Below, one piece after another: positions 1-7,078 of a DNA stretch of 10,625 nucleotides. Below the pieces are notes generated by a model. That model was given only the letters and a program-made list of their open reading frames with translations, did not search any database and had not been told where the DNA came from. Both the position numbers and the translations under genes were made by a program. The first letter of the stretch is position 1, and each line of letters opens with the position of its first letter. This stretch comes from Bacteroidales bacterium (GTDB lineage: Bacteria > Bacteroidota > Bacteroidia > Bacteroidales > Muribaculaceae): contig CAADVV010000081.1 in assembly GCA_900752535.1 (NCBI GenBank), positions 1-10,625 of the forward strand, written 5' to 3'.

Positions 1-819
1 AAGAACTTCAACCGTTACAATAACGGCTCCGAATCGGAGTTCTGGATCTCGGTGTTCAACCACAAGGTTGCCATGTCCGACCGTAAGGGCAGTCAGAGCG
101 GAGTGTTCATCCGCAATCCGTTCCTCTGCGTAATCGGCACGATACAGCCAAAGGTGCTGACTGACCTTGCAGCCGGGAACCGCAATGCCAACGGATTCAT
201 GGAGCGAATACTCTATGTGTTCCCGTCCGACCAGACAAAGCCCAAATGGAACCGGAGCCGCCGACAGCCCTCTTTCGACATCGTAGCAGAATGGCGTGGC
301 ATCCTTTCGCGGCTCATGGACATTGTTCCCAAGGTGGATGCAGACGGAGAGATAATATCCGAAGATGTCCCTTTCTCATCGGACGCTCTTGACCGCCTCT
401 ATCAGTGGCAGAACGAGCAGACCGACCGTTGCAACGCTGACGGCAGCGATACCCTTACCTCCATCGCAAGCAAACTCGAAATCTACGCTATCCGCTTTTC
501 TCTCTTGCTGGCCCTCTCCGACTGGGCGTGCGGCAGTGAGAAGAAAATGATAGAGGTGGATACGGTGGAGAGGGCGATACGTCTTGCGGAGTATTTTCGC
601 ATAAGTGCCTCAAAGGTGCAGGGCATCATCAGCGAGGATGCCCTGACTGAGATACAGCTCTCGGTTCTCTCGGAGCTTCCTGACGGCTTCACTACCGCAG
701 AGGGTGTAGCGATCGCCGGGAAATGCGGTATGCCTGAGCGCAGTTTCAAGAGGTTCCTCAGAGACAGAAAGGGAGTGCTTTTCATCCGCAACACCCACGG
801 AAATTACACCAAGTTATAA
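1..819 (+). CDS. DUF3987 family primase/helicase-like protein, C-terminal part (5' end outside window)
   Basis: The reading frame is open from base 1, so the gene begins upstream; a GTG at 52 lies inside it and is not the start. The visible 272 residues end at TAA 817-819. They match what I know of the C-terminal half of DUF3987 proteins, PrmN1-like replication/mobilization proteins carried by Bacteroidales mobilizable and conjugative elements. Recognisable stretches are SDRKGSQSG and FLCVIGTIQP near the left edge, followed by ANGFMERILYVFP. A helical middle follows, and the C-terminal 60 residues look like a winged-helix end (TTAEGVAIAGKCGMPERSFK). The Walker motifs expected for the family would lie upstream and are not seen. 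Its likely role is DNA unwinding or priming during element replication or transfer, which is inferred from family context. A MobV relaxase follows 399 bases downstream on the same strand. Confidence 0.82.
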   Translation, partial: KNFNRYNNGSESEFWISVFNHKVAMSDRKGSQSGVFIRNPFLCVIGTIQPKVLTDLAAGNRNANGFMERILYVFPSDQTKPKWNRSRRQPSFDIVAEWRGILSRLMDIVPKVDADGEIISEDVPFSSDALDRLYQWQNEQTDRCNADGSDTLTSIASKLEIYAIRFSLLLALSDWACGSEKKMIEVDTVERAIRLAEYFRISASKVQGIISEDALTEIQLSVLSELPDGFTTAEGVAIAGKCGMPERSFKRFLRDRKGVLFIRNTHGNYTKL

Positions 820-831
820 CCTATCCACCCC

Positions 832-908
832 TTGGCATTATTGGCACTTTGGCATTTCTGACGGATATGCCGAGGCATCCCCTTTATGCCAAAATGACGA
901 AAGTGCCA
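832..908. repeat. TTGGCA repeat cluster with nested inverted repeats
   Basis: TTGGCA occurs three times, at 832, 841 and 849 (9 and 8 bases apart). TGGCACTTT at 842-850 is matched by its perfect reverse complement AAAGTGCCA at 900-908. TTTGGCAT at 848-855 is matched by ATGCCAAA at 886-893. A smaller ATGCC/GGCAT pair lies between them. The two outer pairings overlap by three bases and would compete, so the region could form alternative hairpins. It begins 13 bases after the DUF3987 stop codon, so it may end that transcript, bind a protein such as the relaxase, or do both. Confidence 0.6.
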
Positions 909-972
909 GGGGGTAAATCCAAAACTGAAATCCCGTGAAACATTGTTTTTTCATTGAAGAAACCATTGCATT

Positions 973-1017
973 CAGTGCAGTGGTTATAGCGGTGCATCAC
1001 TGCTATGGCAGTGCAGT
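973..1017. repeat. 9-base direct repeats flanking a small inverted repeat
   Basis: CAGTGCAGT is present at 973-981 and again at 1009-1017. Between them, ATAGCGGTG (986-994) and CACTGCTAT (998-1006) pair along 9 positions with one G-T wobble and a 3-base loop. Direct repeats bracketing a stem are a common layout for relaxase or accessory-protein binding at an oriT. The function here is inferred only from position upstream of the relaxase gene. Confidence 0.5.
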
Positions 1018-1054
1018 ACCATCCGTGCTGTGGCGGCACGGAAATTACGCCATC

Positions 1055-1110
1055 CGGAAATTCCTTAGCATATTAGGGAATTTTCCGAGCCGCATATCGT
1101 TCCGATATGC
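1055..1110. repeat. Two consecutive hairpins upstream of the relaxase gene
   Basis: The first hairpin pairs CGGAAATTCC (1055-1064) with GGAATTTTCCG (1077-1087), with one bulged base. The second is a perfect stem, GCATATCG (1092-1099) with CGATATGC (1103-1110), closed by TTC. Both lie 110 to 165 bases before the MobV start codon. They may be part of the transfer origin or regulate relaxase expression; the sequence does not decide between these. Confidence 0.5.
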
Positions 1111-1218
1111 TGAAAATGTCCCCAATATGCCAAAGAGGTCAACCCCTTTGGAAACCCCGAAACGGCTTAACAGGAAGCCGTACACTCCGATTGCTCCGCA
1201 ACTTAAGCCGGTCCGCCT

Positions 1219-2844
1219 ATGAGCTACGCAGTGTTACACATCATCAAGGCGAACTCGTCGCTGAACTCGATAGCCAAGCATATCGAGCGTACCGCCCATC
1301 CCGAAAACGCAGACCCGGCGAGGACGCATCTCAACCGCTACAATCTGGTCGAATATCCCGACGGGATAACCGGGCTTGCTGCGGCAGTCGAACACCGCAT
1401 AGCCAATGCAGGGATTACCCGCAAAATCTCCGACAGGCAGGTTCGGTGCCTCAACTTGATTATGACCTCCGACAACGAAGGTATGCAGAAAATCATCGAC
1501 AGCGGCAAGCTCGACGAGTGGATTGCCGACAACATAAAGTGGGCGCGCGACACATTCGGCGCCGACAATGTTGTCGGAGCCGCACTGCACATGGACGAGC
1601 GCACTCCGCATCTTCACATCGCCGTCGTTCCGATAGTGACCGCCGAGAGAAAGAAGAAAGCGAGGGAGGCGACCGCAAAGAAGCGTTACCGCACCAAAGC
1701 CGCCAACCGTCCGAGGCTGTGCGCCGACGACATAATGGAGCGCGGAAAGATGAGCCGCTATCAGGACATCTATGCCGAGGCTATGGCGAAATACGGTCTG
1801 GAGCGTGGCATCCGTGGCTCAGAGGCGCGCCACATCGGGCAGCACGAATATTACCGCGACTGCATGGTGAAGAAGAAAGGTCTTGAAGAAGACATCGGCA
1901 ATCTCTCCATTGAGAAAAGGAAACTCGACAAAGAGAAAAAATCTCTTGAGAGCAAGGTGGAGAGCCTTGAGTGCCGGACAACCGCCCTCGACACCCGGAA
2001 GAAAATGCTCACGCAGGTCAACGAGGAGATACGGCAGCAGAACAATGAACTCTATTCCGAAAACTCCCGGTTGACCGAGGCTAATTCTTCTCTCGCCGCC
2101 GAAAACAAATCGCTTGCCGATACCAACGCAGGACTGTCGGAGGAATCCGTCAGACTTGCGGAGCAACGGAAAGGGCTTTCAGTGGATACCGACAGGCTGA
2201 CCGCCGAGAAAAAGGCATACGAGGCACAGACTGACGAGGCGAGAAAAGAAGCCCGGAACGCCATCCGTGAGCGTGACGAGGCGAAAGCCGAGCGGGATGC
2301 GCAACGCAAGGAACTCGGCAGCAACATCGCCAATATATTCACCGGGAGCAAGACCAAGAGACTTGAAGCCGAGATTGTCAGAAAGGATAATGAAATCCGC
2401 GAGATGAAAGGCCGTGCAGAGGCGCGGGAGCGGGATTTACACCGTGAAATATCCAATCTATCGGATAGCCTGAGACGGCAGAAAGAACATGAGGCAGACA
2501 CCGTCCGCAGTTACGAATGGAAGATGGGAAATTTCGTCAAGTTCTTTCCCGATGCGGTTGCCATGCTTCCGGCGATAGAGGAATGTCAGGATGTGGGATT
2601 GAATGACAACTCCATAAAGGGGCTTCTCTCGATGAATGAATATGTCTTAAAGTCCGGCACGACACTCTATTATCCGTTCCAGCGGAGAGAGGTGGACGCT
2701 TCGGGGGCAAAGGTACAAATCAAGCGAGACCCTGCGGATAACAAATTCCATCTCCATGTCAATGGCACCCGGATATTCCAATGGCTCAAAGACCAATGGC
2801 AACGGCTGACACAGACGGTAAAGCGAGGCTTCGGAATCACATAA
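1219..2844 (+). CDS. MobV-family relaxase (Mob/Pre type plasmid mobilization protein)
   Basis: This 541-residue protein would nick one DNA strand at its cognate oriT and pilot it into a recipient cell. The N-terminal catalytic domain (about residues 1-210) carries the family's first conserved block, HIERTAHPENADPARTHLN at 21-39. It also has the metal-binding three-histidine motif HMDERTPHLHI at 124-134. The GLERGIRGSEARHIGQHEYY segment at 193-212 is also typical of MobV. Residues about 215-430 are a long charged coiled coil, followed by a globular C-terminal part (about 435-541). The ATG at 1219 begins MSYAVLHI, the usual MobV start, and has no strong ribosome-binding site. The repeats upstream are its probable oriT, and a hairpin terminator follows the stop codon. 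The gene looks intact, and I am confident of the family. Confidence 0.93.
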   Translation: MSYAVLHIIKANSSLNSIAKHIERTAHPENADPARTHLNRYNLVEYPDGITGLAAAVEHRIANAGITRKISDRQVRCLNLIMTSDNEGMQKIIDSGKLDEWIADNIKWARDTFGADNVVGAALHMDERTPHLHIAVVPIVTAERKKKAREATAKKRYRTKAANRPRLCADDIMERGKMSRYQDIYAEAMAKYGLERGIRGSEARHIGQHEYYRDCMVKKKGLEEDIGNLSIEKRKLDKEKKSLESKVESLECRTTALDTRKKMLTQVNEEIRQQNNELYSENSRLTEANSSLAAENKSLADTNAGLSEESVRLAEQRKGLSVDTDRLTAEKKAYEAQTDEARKEARNAIRERDEAKAERDAQRKELGSNIANIFTGSKTKRLEAEIVRKDNEIREMKGRAEARERDLHREISNLSDSLRRQKEHEADTVRSYEWKMGNFVKFFPDAVAMLPAIEECQDVGLNDNSIKGLLSMNEYVLKSGTTLYYPFQRREVDASGAKVQIKRDPADNKFHLHVNGTRIFQWLKDQWQRLTQTVKRGFGIT

Positions 2845-2848
2845 TGTA

Positions 2849-2886
2849 AAAAGGGAGCCATAATTTTTAGACTGTGGCTCCCTTTT
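2849..2886. terminator. Hairpin terminator, probably bidirectional
   Basis: AAAAGGGAGCCA (2849-2860) and TGGCTCCCTTTT (2875-2886) form a perfect 12-bp stem with a 14-base loop, five bases after the MobV stop codon. The stem ends in T on the plus strand and, read from the other side, also in T on the minus strand. It lies between two convergent genes and could stop transcription from both. Confidence 0.85.
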
Positions 2887-2988
2887 ATAAGGATATATTG
2901 CACTCTGATTTATTAAACAGGGATTTATATTCTAAAATGTAGTGAGCTGGAATGGTTTCTATTGATATTTAAGGTAATATCTAAATAT

Positions 2989-5349
2989 TTAGAATCGGTT
3001 CTTTTCGTTTGTACCTGCTCCACGACCTTTGTATCGGTCACGGCTGGAATTGAATGTATACTGTAAGGTCAAGTAAAATGAACGGCTCAGGTCGGTGACA
3101 CATACATAGCGGGTTATATCCCTGCTGAATGTAGTGACGCCATAATTACGCTTGTTGAAGATGTCGTTTGCCTCGACAGTGACACTGAGGCTGTTGTTAA
3201 AGAAAGCCTTGTACAGTTTGGCATTCATATAGGAACAGGATTTGCGGTACATGTTTCTGTCATTGCCTGCGCTTTCCCATGCCATATCAATGTTCAACCA
3301 TATATCGTAAGGAAGATGTATGGCATTCTGCCACTGCACCATTCCTTGTGGGTTGTTCAGGTGTTTACGCCCCTTCCAAGTATCTATTGCAAACCATTGC
3401 TTGGTTAAACCGAGATTTATTCGAGGTTCCCAGATGCCGATATTGAAACTGGTTCCGATAAAAGCGCGAATTGAATGTATCTCAGGAAAATTATCCAGAG
3501 TCATGAGCTTTACTTCTCCACTTTCACCGTAGGGCTTGGTGGTCGATATGATGGGATCCTTTTTATATGTGTATGACAATTGTGCGAAAATTCGTCTCCA
3601 TGCTCCGGTAAGTTCCACAGTATGCGTCTTTTCCGGTTTAAGATAAGGATTCCCTCCCTGAAGTGTAAAACGGTTGATGTAATCGATTGTGCCATCAAGA
3701 TCGCCATAATTAGGCCGTTTTGTCTTGCTGGTATAGCTCATTGAAAGCTGAACCTTATCTACCGTAGTGGACATGAAAAAAGAGGGGAAAAGATTGTTAT
3801 ATGTCTTGCTCTGATCTTCATTTTTTTGTCCGTTCTCCAGATAATCGAATTTCACATGCTCATATCTCAATCCGGCTCCGAGACTGAAACGGCCGAATGT
3901 CTGTCTTAAATCAAGGAATCCGGCAATATTATTTTCGTCAACACTTGTATTCGCATCGTTTATGATTTCTGCATCAGTCATATAATCGGAAGAGAAGCGC
4001 GAAGACACGAATTCCTCGCCGACCTCAATCCCGCCTTTCCACACAGGATAGCTTAAAACAAGTTTCTCAGCAAACATCCTTCCCCGATTCGTCCCGAGAG
4101 AGTTTATAAAAGAGTTTCCCTCATTCACGCTGACTTCATCCACCGTAACATCTAATCGGGACTTATTCCATAGATAATCGGTGTTAAGATCAATACCGAG
4201 ATTCCCAACTTTGCCATTATAATAGATATTGGCATAATGTTGTGGGTATTTTTTTGTGTCACCTGAACGTGTACTTGTGGCTCCGTCTAAAAACTTTCCA
4301 CTGGCTGACAGTTCTGTATCATGAGTATGATGCATCTTGTCACTTGTAATTCCATTGAAATAATATGCTCCTATTGAATGTAGCTCATTGAACATATATG
4401 AGAATCCCGCCTTTCCAAAAAAGTCAGTTACGTTTCCGTATCCCTTCTGGGTAATCTTTTCCTCCCATAGCAGAGAAGAGTTGGACACTCCATATTGATT
4501 GCTCTGGAACTTTGCTGTTGCCTCACCGAAATTGGCGAATACCTCCAGTCCACCTGTCCTATATTTGAAATTCGCCTGATTCACATTGGAGAAATATTTA
4601 TTCTCCCTGAGGGTGGAACGAAGCAGACCGCTGAAACCATCTCCCTGCGGACGTTTCGTTGTTATACGAATTACAGAATTTACAGAAGCGTCATACTTCA
4701 CACCGGGATTTGTCACAACCTCAACGTTTTTTATATCGGCTGAACTTATCTGGATGAGTTCATTGGAATCCCGCACGAGACGACCATTGATGTATATTGC
4801 CGGAGAACCTTTGCCGAAAACCTCAAAGACACCGTTGCGTCCTACAACCATGGGAACCTGAACCAAAACTTCCTCTGCTGTTCCGGCATGTTCAAGCTGT
4901 GTGCCGGCCACATTAGTGACAAGGGCATCGCCCTTGATAGCCGTGACCGGACGATTGGATTTTACCACGACTTCACCAAGCATGGTGCTTTTAGCATCAA
5001 GGGTAATTATACCCAAATCTCCCATCTGCGGAATGTCAAGGGATTGAGAGACATAACCGATAGAAGAGATTTTTATAAATCTGGAACCCTCCCAATTCTC
5101 CCTGAACACAAAAAATCCATTTTCATCAGTGACCGTGCCAGCGAAATAGGTAGAGTCGGCTTTAAGCACAACTACATTTGCAAAACTTATAGGAGCTTTG
5201 TTTTCATCTACAACAACTCCTCTCAATTCTTGGACTCTGGCAATTACCGAGGTAACGTCCGATTGGCTCGTAATATCTGCATGTGCCAATGCAATGAAGG
5301 GCACCGCAATCATCAGACTTAATATTGATATGAGTATCCTATTTTTCAT
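2989..5349 (-). CDS. TonB-dependent-receptor-like outer-membrane beta-barrel protein (PF14905 type)
   Basis: This 786-residue outer-membrane barrel has the usual length for the family. I start it at the ATG at 5349-5347 because it opens directly into a signal peptide (MKNRILISILSLMIAVPFIA); the TTG at 5370 only adds residues read from a hairpin. After the signal peptide, residues about 42-120 form a carboxypeptidase-regulatory-like domain (LRGVVVDENKAPISFANVVV). A plug-like domain follows (about 125-233, with VVVKSNRPV, SPAIYINGRLV and KNVEVVTNPGVKYDA). The rest is beta barrel, ending in LQYTFN and a YKGRGAGTNEKNRF tail typical of PF14905 proteins. It would sit in the outer membrane and probably move or bind a ligand with TonB energy; the ligand is unknown and no SusD partner is present. 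It follows an LRR surface-protein gene on the same strand and shares that gene's leader and signal-peptide codons. Confidence 0.88.
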   Translation of the reverse strand: MKNRILISILSLMIAVPFIALAHADITSQSDVTSVIARVQELRGVVVDENKAPISFANVVVLKADSTYFAGTVTDENGFFVFRENWEGSRFIKISSIGYVSQSLDIPQMGDLGIITLDAKSTMLGEVVVKSNRPVTAIKGDALVTNVAGTQLEHAGTAEEVLVQVPMVVGRNGVFEVFGKGSPAIYINGRLVRDSNELIQISSADIKNVEVVTNPGVKYDASVNSVIRITTKRPQGDGFSGLLRSTLRENKYFSNVNQANFKYRTGGLEVFANFGEATAKFQSNQYGVSNSSLLWEEKITQKGYGNVTDFFGKAGFSYMFNELHSIGAYYFNGITSDKMHHTHDTELSASGKFLDGATSTRSGDTKKYPQHYANIYYNGKVGNLGIDLNTDYLWNKSRLDVTVDEVSVNEGNSFINSLGTNRGRMFAEKLVLSYPVWKGGIEVGEEFVSSRFSSDYMTDAEIINDANTSVDENNIAGFLDLRQTFGRFSLGAGLRYEHVKFDYLENGQKNEDQSKTYNNLFPSFFMSTTVDKVQLSMSYTSKTKRPNYGDLDGTIDYINRFTLQGGNPYLKPEKTHTVELTGAWRRIFAQLSYTYKKDPIISTTKPYGESGEVKLMTLDNFPEIHSIRAFIGTSFNIGIWEPRINLGLTKQWFAIDTWKGRKHLNNPQGMVQWQNAIHLPYDIWLNIDMAWESAGNDRNMYRKSCSYMNAKLYKAFFNNSLSVTVEANDIFNKRNYGVTTFSRDITRYVCVTDLSRSFYLTLQYTFNSSRDRYKGRGAGTNEKNRF

Positions 5350-5408
5350 TTGCCAATTTTTTATTGGCAAAGTTCGGCAGAAAAAATGACTTCGAGATAA
5401 AACAAGTT
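5350..5408 (-). promoter_or_regulatory. Duplicated leader with start-codon hairpin (copy A, before the barrel gene)
   Basis: On the minus strand the start codon is immediately preceded by TTGCCAAT-N5-ATTGGCAA, an 8-bp stem at 5350-5370. The leader upstream of it matches copy B: 5363-5414 and 7033-7084 are identical at 50 of 52 positions. The stem arms are kept in both copies, while the loop is 5 bases here and 7 in copy B. That pattern suits an RNA hairpin at the start codon better than a rigid protein operator. I see no convincing Bacteroidetes promoter (TTTG, then TAnnTTTG) within it. Confidence 0.6.
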
Positions 5409-5495
5409 TTATTCAACGTAATTTTTAGCGATATTTTTTCGGATTCGGCTAAAATATACCGGTGTGAAGAGTTGATACGAAACATTCAGCCTTAA
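5409..5495 (-). pseudogene. Remnant of a Crp/Fnr-type regulator C-terminus
   Basis: On the minus strand, reading toward 5409, one frame gives LRLNVSYQLFTPVYFSRIRK, then NIAKNYVE and a TAA stop at 5411-5409. The intact regulator downstream in window coordinates ends SLRDIASYLLVTPVYLSRIR, then KNLAKKSGE and stop. The DNA is also alike: 5422-5471 matches 7092-7141 at 47 of 50 positions. The distance from stop codon to the next gene's ATG is also conserved (about 60 bases in both). Upstream of roughly 5495 the likeness fades and no full-length gene remains. This is a truncated relic of a second regulator gene, or of one duplicated with the leader. No start codon or ribosome-binding site suggests that it is expressed. 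Confidence 0.78.
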
Positions 5496-5553
5496 AAGCA
5501 AAAACAGCAATACACGAAGTGTTAATGACTCGAGTGTTCTACATATAAATTAT

Positions 5554-7017
5554 TTAATGGTGAATAAATTTCTTACCATTTAATATGTAAATATTCCCCG
5601 AAATTAGCGTATTAACCTTTCTTCCGAACAAATCGTAGTAATCACCATTATCTTCTTTTCCATCAATTACGACACTGTCTATACCGGAAGATGGGAAATT
5701 GTCGGTTTCTATGAAATTCGTGAAGTAATTCCAGCCGTAAGCAGAAGCATACAAATGGGAAGTTCCAATTGGGACATAAACTGGAATGTCGTTTGGAGTA
5801 CACAAATGACCAGGCTGACCTGTTATGGGACCGAAAGTATGATTACGTCCTTTATTTGATGGGTCTTCATCACATACAGGTGGAGTCGGCGCACTGCAAT
5901 ATATAGCCTCCAATGACTGAAGATATTGACAAGAAGCTCCGCCCAAATATGTTAGTGATGAAGGAAATACTAATCTTTTGAGCGAGCTACAGTACCAGAA
6001 TGCATTAGACTCAATATCATTTAATCCTTCGGATAATGATATCTCGGATAATGCCATACACGCAGATAATGCGTCTGCCCCAATTATATCAATGGTGGAT
6101 GGAATATCAAATTCCAATAAATTAATATCGTTATATACAAAGCAGTTTGGTATAACGTTTACTCCGTATGGCAGGTTTATTTTTTTTAATCTGTGATTTA
6201 GTGCGAATTGATGAGTGCCTGAAAAATCCAGACAAGAGGCAGGGAGTAAAACTTCCTCAAGGTCAGACGAGTAAAATGCAGCATTGCCTATTGACAGCAA
6301 GCCATCCGGGAAATTTATACGCTTAATTTTAGACCGATAAAATGCCCCTTCTCCTATGTGTTTTATTGTGGTCGGGAGTTTTATTTCATCTAATGACTCG
6401 CAATTCATAAAACACATTGCAGGTATATCCATCAAACCTTCAGGCAGTTGTATAGGATTAGTCGCTAATGACATACAATCGGAAAAGCAATATATTCCAA
6501 GATTTTGCAATTTAGACGGGATATTGATGGATTCTAAGTGTATAGCATATGAAAACGCAAAATCTCCAATAGTTTTAATTTGGTTTGGCAGGATTATTCT
6601 TTTAAGAGCAATCACATATATTGTTCCATCTTCTTGTAATTGTTCATCCTGATGCCAAAATGCTCTTGGTGGAATAATTCCATTTTCAATAGAGGTTCCT
6701 TCAAGGTTAATGACCGACAGGTTTCCATTAAATGATGCACTCCAGATAGTATGGAAATCCGCCGCATTGATTGGCCCACGCACTACAAGTGAGTCTATAT
6801 TATTTATATCATCTCCAAGCACAGACTCTAAAGTGCCTGGCGCGGAGAGGGTAATGTCCTTGCATACGACATCTTTTGCAGCTTGTCTCGTAATTCCTTT
6901 AACCCTGAATTTTACGGTGGATTCGCTTAGAGCCGGTGCCTGCGGTTCATCAGCGAATGCCATAAATGGCACCGCAATCATCAGACATATGATTGATTTG
7001 AGTATCCGAATTCTCAT
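5554..7017 (-). CDS. Secreted BspA-type leucine-rich-repeat surface protein
   Basis: This is a 487-residue protein. The ATG at 7017-7015 opens the signal peptide MRIRILKSIICLMIAVPFMA; the frame is open further upstream, but that part is only a shadow of the regulator gene. Residues about 138-375 are BspA-like (LRR_5) repeats of roughly 22-24 residues, with the recurring pattern of a hydrophobic strand, then LP or P, then I..GAF, as in RIILPNQIKTIGDFAF and LPTTIKHIGEGAFYRS. A VYVPIGTSHLYASAYGW segment (413-429) is usual after such repeats. The C-terminus (YYDLFGRKVNT, then GNIYILNGKKF) resembles the short tail common on exported Bacteroidetes proteins. Such proteins are typically surface-exposed and bind host or other macromolecules; the partner is unknown. 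It lies between its probable regulator and the outer-membrane barrel gene, with whose first 20 or so residues it shares clear identity. Confidence 0.88.
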   Translation of the reverse strand: MRIRILKSIICLMIAVPFMAFADEPQAPALSESTVKFRVKGITRQAAKDVVCKDITLSAPGTLESVLGDDINNIDSLVVRGPINAADFHTIWSASFNGNLSVINLEGTSIENGIIPPRAFWHQDEQLQEDGTIYVIALKRIILPNQIKTIGDFAFSYAIHLESINIPSKLQNLGIYCFSDCMSLATNPIQLPEGLMDIPAMCFMNCESLDEIKLPTTIKHIGEGAFYRSKIKRINFPDGLLSIGNAAFYSSDLEEVLLPASCLDFSGTHQFALNHRLKKINLPYGVNVIPNCFVYNDINLLEFDIPSTIDIIGADALSACMALSEISLSEGLNDIESNAFWYCSSLKRLVFPSSLTYLGGASCQYLQSLEAIYCSAPTPPVCDEDPSNKGRNHTFGPITGQPGHLCTPNDIPVYVPIGTSHLYASAYGWNYFTNFIETDNFPSSGIDSVVIDGKEDNGDYYDLFGRKVNTLISGNIYILNGKKFIHH

Positions 7018-7078
7018 TTGCCAATATGTTTTATTGGCAAAGTTCGGCAGAAAAAATGACTTCGGGATAATACAAGTT
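7018..7078 (-). promoter_or_regulatory. Duplicated leader with start-codon hairpin (copy B, before the LRR gene)
   Basis: This is the 61-base gap between the regulator stop codon and the LRR start codon. It contains TTGCCAAT-N7-ATTGGCAA at 7018-7040, ending directly against the ATG, preceded by the same leader as copy A. The stem is identical to copy A although the loop differs in length and sequence. It could control translation of both surface proteins or be bound by the adjacent regulator; the sequence does not tell which. Confidence 0.6.

Larger units (their letters stand above)
820..1218. other. Repeat-rich non-coding stretch, candidate oriT of the MobV relaxase
   Basis: These 399 bases between the DUF3987 gene and the MobV gene hold no convincing gene but several nested repeats, listed separately. 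They include a TTGGCA repeat cluster with long inverted arms (832-908), a small stem flanked by 9-base direct repeats (973-1017), a 10/11-base inverted repeat (1055-1087) and a perfect 8-base stem (1092-1110). MobV-type relaxases usually act at an oriT just upstream of their own gene, so this is the natural place for it. The bases AGTGGTTATA at 979-988 resemble, from memory, the AGTGTGTTATA core of the pMV158 nick region with one base fewer. Assignment as oriT is inference. Confidence 0.45.

Noticed and set aside
935..1222. A 95-codon frame covering most of the DUF3987-MobV gap
   Set aside because: It starts at a GTG with no supporting signal, runs through several hairpins and direct repeats, and the protein resembles nothing I recognise. 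Only the last 31 codons are kept, as a low-interest observation.
1107..1886. A 259-codon frame overlapping the MobV gene
   Set aside because: It is an arginine-rich shadow in a different frame of the MobV catalytic domain, whose motifs are clear in the correct frame.
2980..2993. TCTAAATATTTAGA palindrome at the end of the barrel gene
   Set aside because: It overlaps the stop codon, is AT-only apart from its ends and has no T-run placement to act as a terminator; likely chance in AT-rich DNA.
4888..5322. Plus-strand frame opposite the start of the barrel gene
   Set aside because: It is antisense to the plug and regulatory-like domains, whose protein sequence is clearly the real one.
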